Assembly: GCF_015751965.1 (NCBI RefSeq) | Contig: NZ_JADOVH010000001.1 | Coordinates: 806,001-870,000 of the forward strand | DNA from: Frigoribacterium sp. CG_9.8 | GTDB taxonomy: Bacteria > Actinomycetota > Actinomycetes > Actinomycetales > Microbacteriaceae | Direction of reading: 5' to 3' | DNA: 64,000 nt | Notes under the pieces: generated by a model | Databases searched by the model: none | What the model saw: only the letters and a program-made list of their open reading frames with translations | What the model was told of the DNA's origin: nothing | Part shown: piece by piece, positions 61,869 through 64,000 of the stretch | Numbering within the stretch: position 1 is the first letter of the stretch | Layout of the letters: every line of letters starts with the position of its first letter | Translations under genes and position numbers: made by a program

Positions 61869-64000
61869 ATGGTGGAGACAACTGCACACAACAACGACGA
61901 TTCGGCCCACAATGAACCGAAAAAGCGCTCGCGCCTCTTCGGCTCTCGTCGGGCCTCCAAGTCCACGGCGGCACCGGAGTCGGTAGCCGCCGAGGTCGCG
62001 GTCACGCCGGATCAGCCGACGACAGAGCAGCGGGAGGCAGTGCTGCCACTGCCAGCACAGCCAGATACCGGACAGCCAGAAACTGCACAGGAGAAGACTG
62101 TGCAGGAGAAGACTTCGCAGCCGAAGACGGCCAAAGCGAAGGCACCCCGGCCGACTGAGGATTCCGCTGCGAAGAACACCGCCAACGGCACCGCTGACGA
62201 TGCCGCCGAGACCGCCACAGCGACTGCCGCCGAGACTGTCACCGAACCGACGGCGAAGCGAACACCGGTCCGCCGCACGACTGCAAAGTCCAGCACCGCA
62301 AAGTCTGGCGCATCCAACTTTGACGAAGCGCTCTCCGACGGCGAAAAGTCTGGGCCGGAGTCCTCGACGCAGGCATCGACGCAGGAACCAATGAAGGCAC
62401 CGATGCAGGCAGCGGTCGTCCTGCCCAGCACATCGCTGCTGTTCCAGGCGCCAGATCTTCCCGTGATCGCGCCACGATCGGCACCCGATGACGATTACGA
62501 CGATGAGCCGAGGAATAACCGGGCTCCGCGAAACTCCCGCAAATCTCGCAACGATCGCAGCAATGACCGCGAAAACGATCGCGCTAACGATCGCAATGAT
62601 GATCGCAACAACGATCGCGCTAACGGTCGCAATGATGGTCGCAACAACGATCGCGCTAACGATCGCAATGACGATCGCAACGATTACCGCGCTGACGACC
62701 GAAACACGGATCGCGACAGGGGAGATGACGACGGCGAGCAGACGTCGGTTCGCCGCCGGTCACGGCGTCGCGCCGGTGATGAAGACCGCGACTCGGGCGG
62801 TGGAAATTCTGGCAAGTCCAACCCGTCCAATACGGTCGTCAAGGTGCGTGCCCCCCGCGCGGTTCCCGAACTCAGTAATGAGCCGACGAAGGTGCGTGGC
62901 TCGACTCGCCTCGAGGCGAAGAAACAGCGTCGCCGCGACGGCCGCGATGCCGGCCGCCGCCGGCCGGTAATCACGGAAGCCGAATTTCTGGCCCGCCGCG
63001 AAAGTGTCGATCGCAAGATGGTCGTGCGCTCGAAGTTCGACCGCATCCAGATCGGGGTGCTCGAAGACGGAGTGCTCGTCGAGCACTACGTCGCCAAGGC
63101 TGCGGATGCCAGTCTGATCGGCAACGTCTACCTCGGTCGTGTTCAGAACGTGCTCCCGAGCATGGAGGCCGCCTTCGTCGACATCGGGCGCGGTCGTAAC
63201 GCTGTGCTCTACTCGGGCGAAGTGGATTGGGAGGCCGCCGCCGAGAACTCCGCCGACGGCAAGAGCCAGGCCCGCCGCATCGAGCTCGCCCTGAAGCCGG
63301 GTGACAAGGTTCTCGTTCAGGTGACCAAGGATCCGGTCGGTCACAAGGGCGCGCGTCTCACCAGCCAAGTCAGTCTTCCCGGCCGCTACCTCGTATACGT
63401 GCCGAACGGATCGATGAACGGGATCAGCCGCAAGCTGCCTGATACTGAGCGTGCGCGGCTGAAGAAGATCCTCAATGAGGTACTGCCCGAGAACGTCGGC
63501 GTGATCGTCCGCACGGCTGCAGAGGGCGCGACTGACGAACAGCTCACCCTCGATGTCAACCGCCTCACCGCGCAGTGGGCCACGATCAGCGCGACCCTCG
63601 AGAACGTGCAGGCTCCCGCACTGCTCCACAGTGAACCCGACCTGCTGGTGAAGATCGTGCGTGATGTCTTCAACGAAGACTTCCACGAGCTCGTAATCGA
63701 TGGTGAGGATGCCAAAGCTACGATCACGACGTACCTCTCCCAGGTGGCCCCCGATCTCGTCAGCCGCTTGCAGAGCTACACCGGAACTGTCGACTCGTTT
63801 GACGAATACCGCATTACGGAGCAGATCGAGAAAGCGCTGGATCGCAAGGTCTGGCTACCCTCCGGTGGTTCGCTCGTCATCGACCGCACTGAGGCCATGA
63901 CCGTCGTCGACGTCAACACCGGCAAGTTTGTCGGCTCCGGCGGTAACCTCGAAGAGACGGTCACAAAGAACAACCTCGAGTCGGCAGAAGAGATCGTGCG
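61869..64000 (+). CDS. rne: Ribonuclease E/G, N-terminal part (continues beyond the window)
   Basis: The frame is open from ATG 61869 to the window end (710 codons); AGGAG stands ten bases before the ATG. Residues 1 to about 380 are disordered: acidic/Ala-rich, then Asn-Asp-Arg repeats (about 205-285) and basic patches. The S1 domain is at about 400-520 (GNVYLGRVQNVLPSMEAAFV, HKGARLTSQVSLPGRYLVY in parts), followed by the 5'-sensor and the start of the DNase-I-like catalytic part with SLVIDRTEAMTVVDVNTGKF (about 666-686), whose Asp residues bind Mg. The Zn-link CxxC lies outside the window. Actinobacterial RNase E has the catalytic core in the middle, as here. It processes rRNA and starts mRNA decay. 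Confidence 0.95.
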   Translation, partial: MVETTAHNNDDSAHNEPKKRSRLFGSRRASKSTAAPESVAAEVAVTPDQPTTEQREAVLPLPAQPDTGQPETAQEKTVQEKTSQPKTAKAKAPRPTEDSAAKNTANGTADDAAETATATAAETVTEPTAKRTPVRRTTAKSSTAKSGASNFDEALSDGEKSGPESSTQASTQEPMKAPMQAAVVLPSTSLLFQAPDLPVIAPRSAPDDDYDDEPRNNRAPRNSRKSRNDRSNDRENDRANDRNDDRNNDRANGRNDGRNNDRANDRNDDRNDYRADDRNTDRDRGDDDGEQTSVRRRSRRRAGDEDRDSGGGNSGKSNPSNTVVKVRAPRAVPELSNEPTKVRGSTRLEAKKQRRRDGRDAGRRRPVITEAEFLARRESVDRKMVVRSKFDRIQIGVLEDGVLVEHYVAKAADASLIGNVYLGRVQNVLPSMEAAFVDIGRGRNAVLYSGEVDWEAAAENSADGKSQARRIELALKPGDKVLVQVTKDPVGHKGARLTSQVSLPGRYLVYVPNGSMNGISRKLPDTERARLKKILNEVLPENVGVIVRTAAEGATDEQLTLDVNRLTAQWATISATLENVQAPALLHSEPDLLVKIVRDVFNEDFHELVIDGEDAKATITTYLSQVAPDLVSRLQSYTGTVDSFDEYRITEQIEKALDRKVWLPSGGSLVIDRTEAMTVVDVNTGKFVGSGGNLEETVTKNNLESAEEIV

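Noticed and set aside
62480-62715. Repeat array suggestive of a CRISPR-like pattern
   Set aside because: The repeated GATCGC/AACGATCGC units are codons for Asn-Asp-Arg in the disordered part of RNase E; there are no constant repeats with unique spacers.

Overview
The window is a 64-kb chromosomal stretch of a high-GC Gram-positive bacterium, most probably a member of the Microbacteriaceae (Actinobacteria, Micrococcales). The grounds are the conserved order tRNA-Gly, tRNA-Pro, tig, HAD hydrolase, clpP1, clpP2, clpX; the block ileS, folC, DUF4233-type gene, ndk, then convergent DsbA-like and VKOR genes, then rne; a T-box before ileS; frequent GTG starts; and a DUF222/HNH (13E12-type) gene. The genus cannot be fixed from sequence alone.

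Layout. 1-2300: an acyl-CoA/aldehyde catabolic operon (aldehyde dehydrogenase 3' end, CaiB-type CoA-transferase, enoyl-CoA hydratase). 2464-6273: a LolA-like lipoprotein-carrier protein, an ABC-2 exporter pair, and a seven-helix membrane protein I recognise as a heliorhodopsin in which the retinal-binding lysine of helix 7 is a threonine. 6368-13330: two paralogous fusions of a CDP-glycerol glycerophosphotransferase with a GT4-like glycosyltransferase, separated by a convergent/divergent GT-C-like membrane glycosyltransferase; this looks like a cell-envelope glycopolymer locus. 13336-22475: DEAD-box RNA helicase, PAP2 phosphatase, membrane esterase, MFS transporter, and an amidohydrolase/APC permease pair.

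22702-24934 is a decayed island: a 48-bp copy of the 3' half of tRNA-Gly(TCC) and the intact tRNA gene flank a broken DUF222/HNH gene. 25123-38769 is mostly housekeeping (tRNA-Pro, tig, clpP1P2, clpX, M3 peptidase, valS) with a small copper-type cluster (CopC and a shrunken YcnI) and a BenE-type transporter. 39144-44884 is a polyamine-type ABC importer with a divergent FCD/GntR regulator and a Cache-like sensor protein. 44921-47660 is a GH13 alpha-glucosidase pseudogene carrying a frameshift, a nonsense codon and an IS481-family insertion with a CTAG target duplication; the IS transposase is itself broken. 47674-52689 is a Dpp/Opp-type peptide importer with a divergent TetR regulator. 53489-64000 returns to housekeeping: T-box, ileS, folC, small membrane protein, ndk, DsbA-like and VKOR-like redox proteins, and rne, which runs off the end.

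A theme across the window is the abundance of short (12-18 bp) perfect or near-perfect tandem duplications, both between genes and, in multiples of three, in linkers of coding regions. The most unusual single item is the lysine-less heliorhodopsin at 5488-6273.
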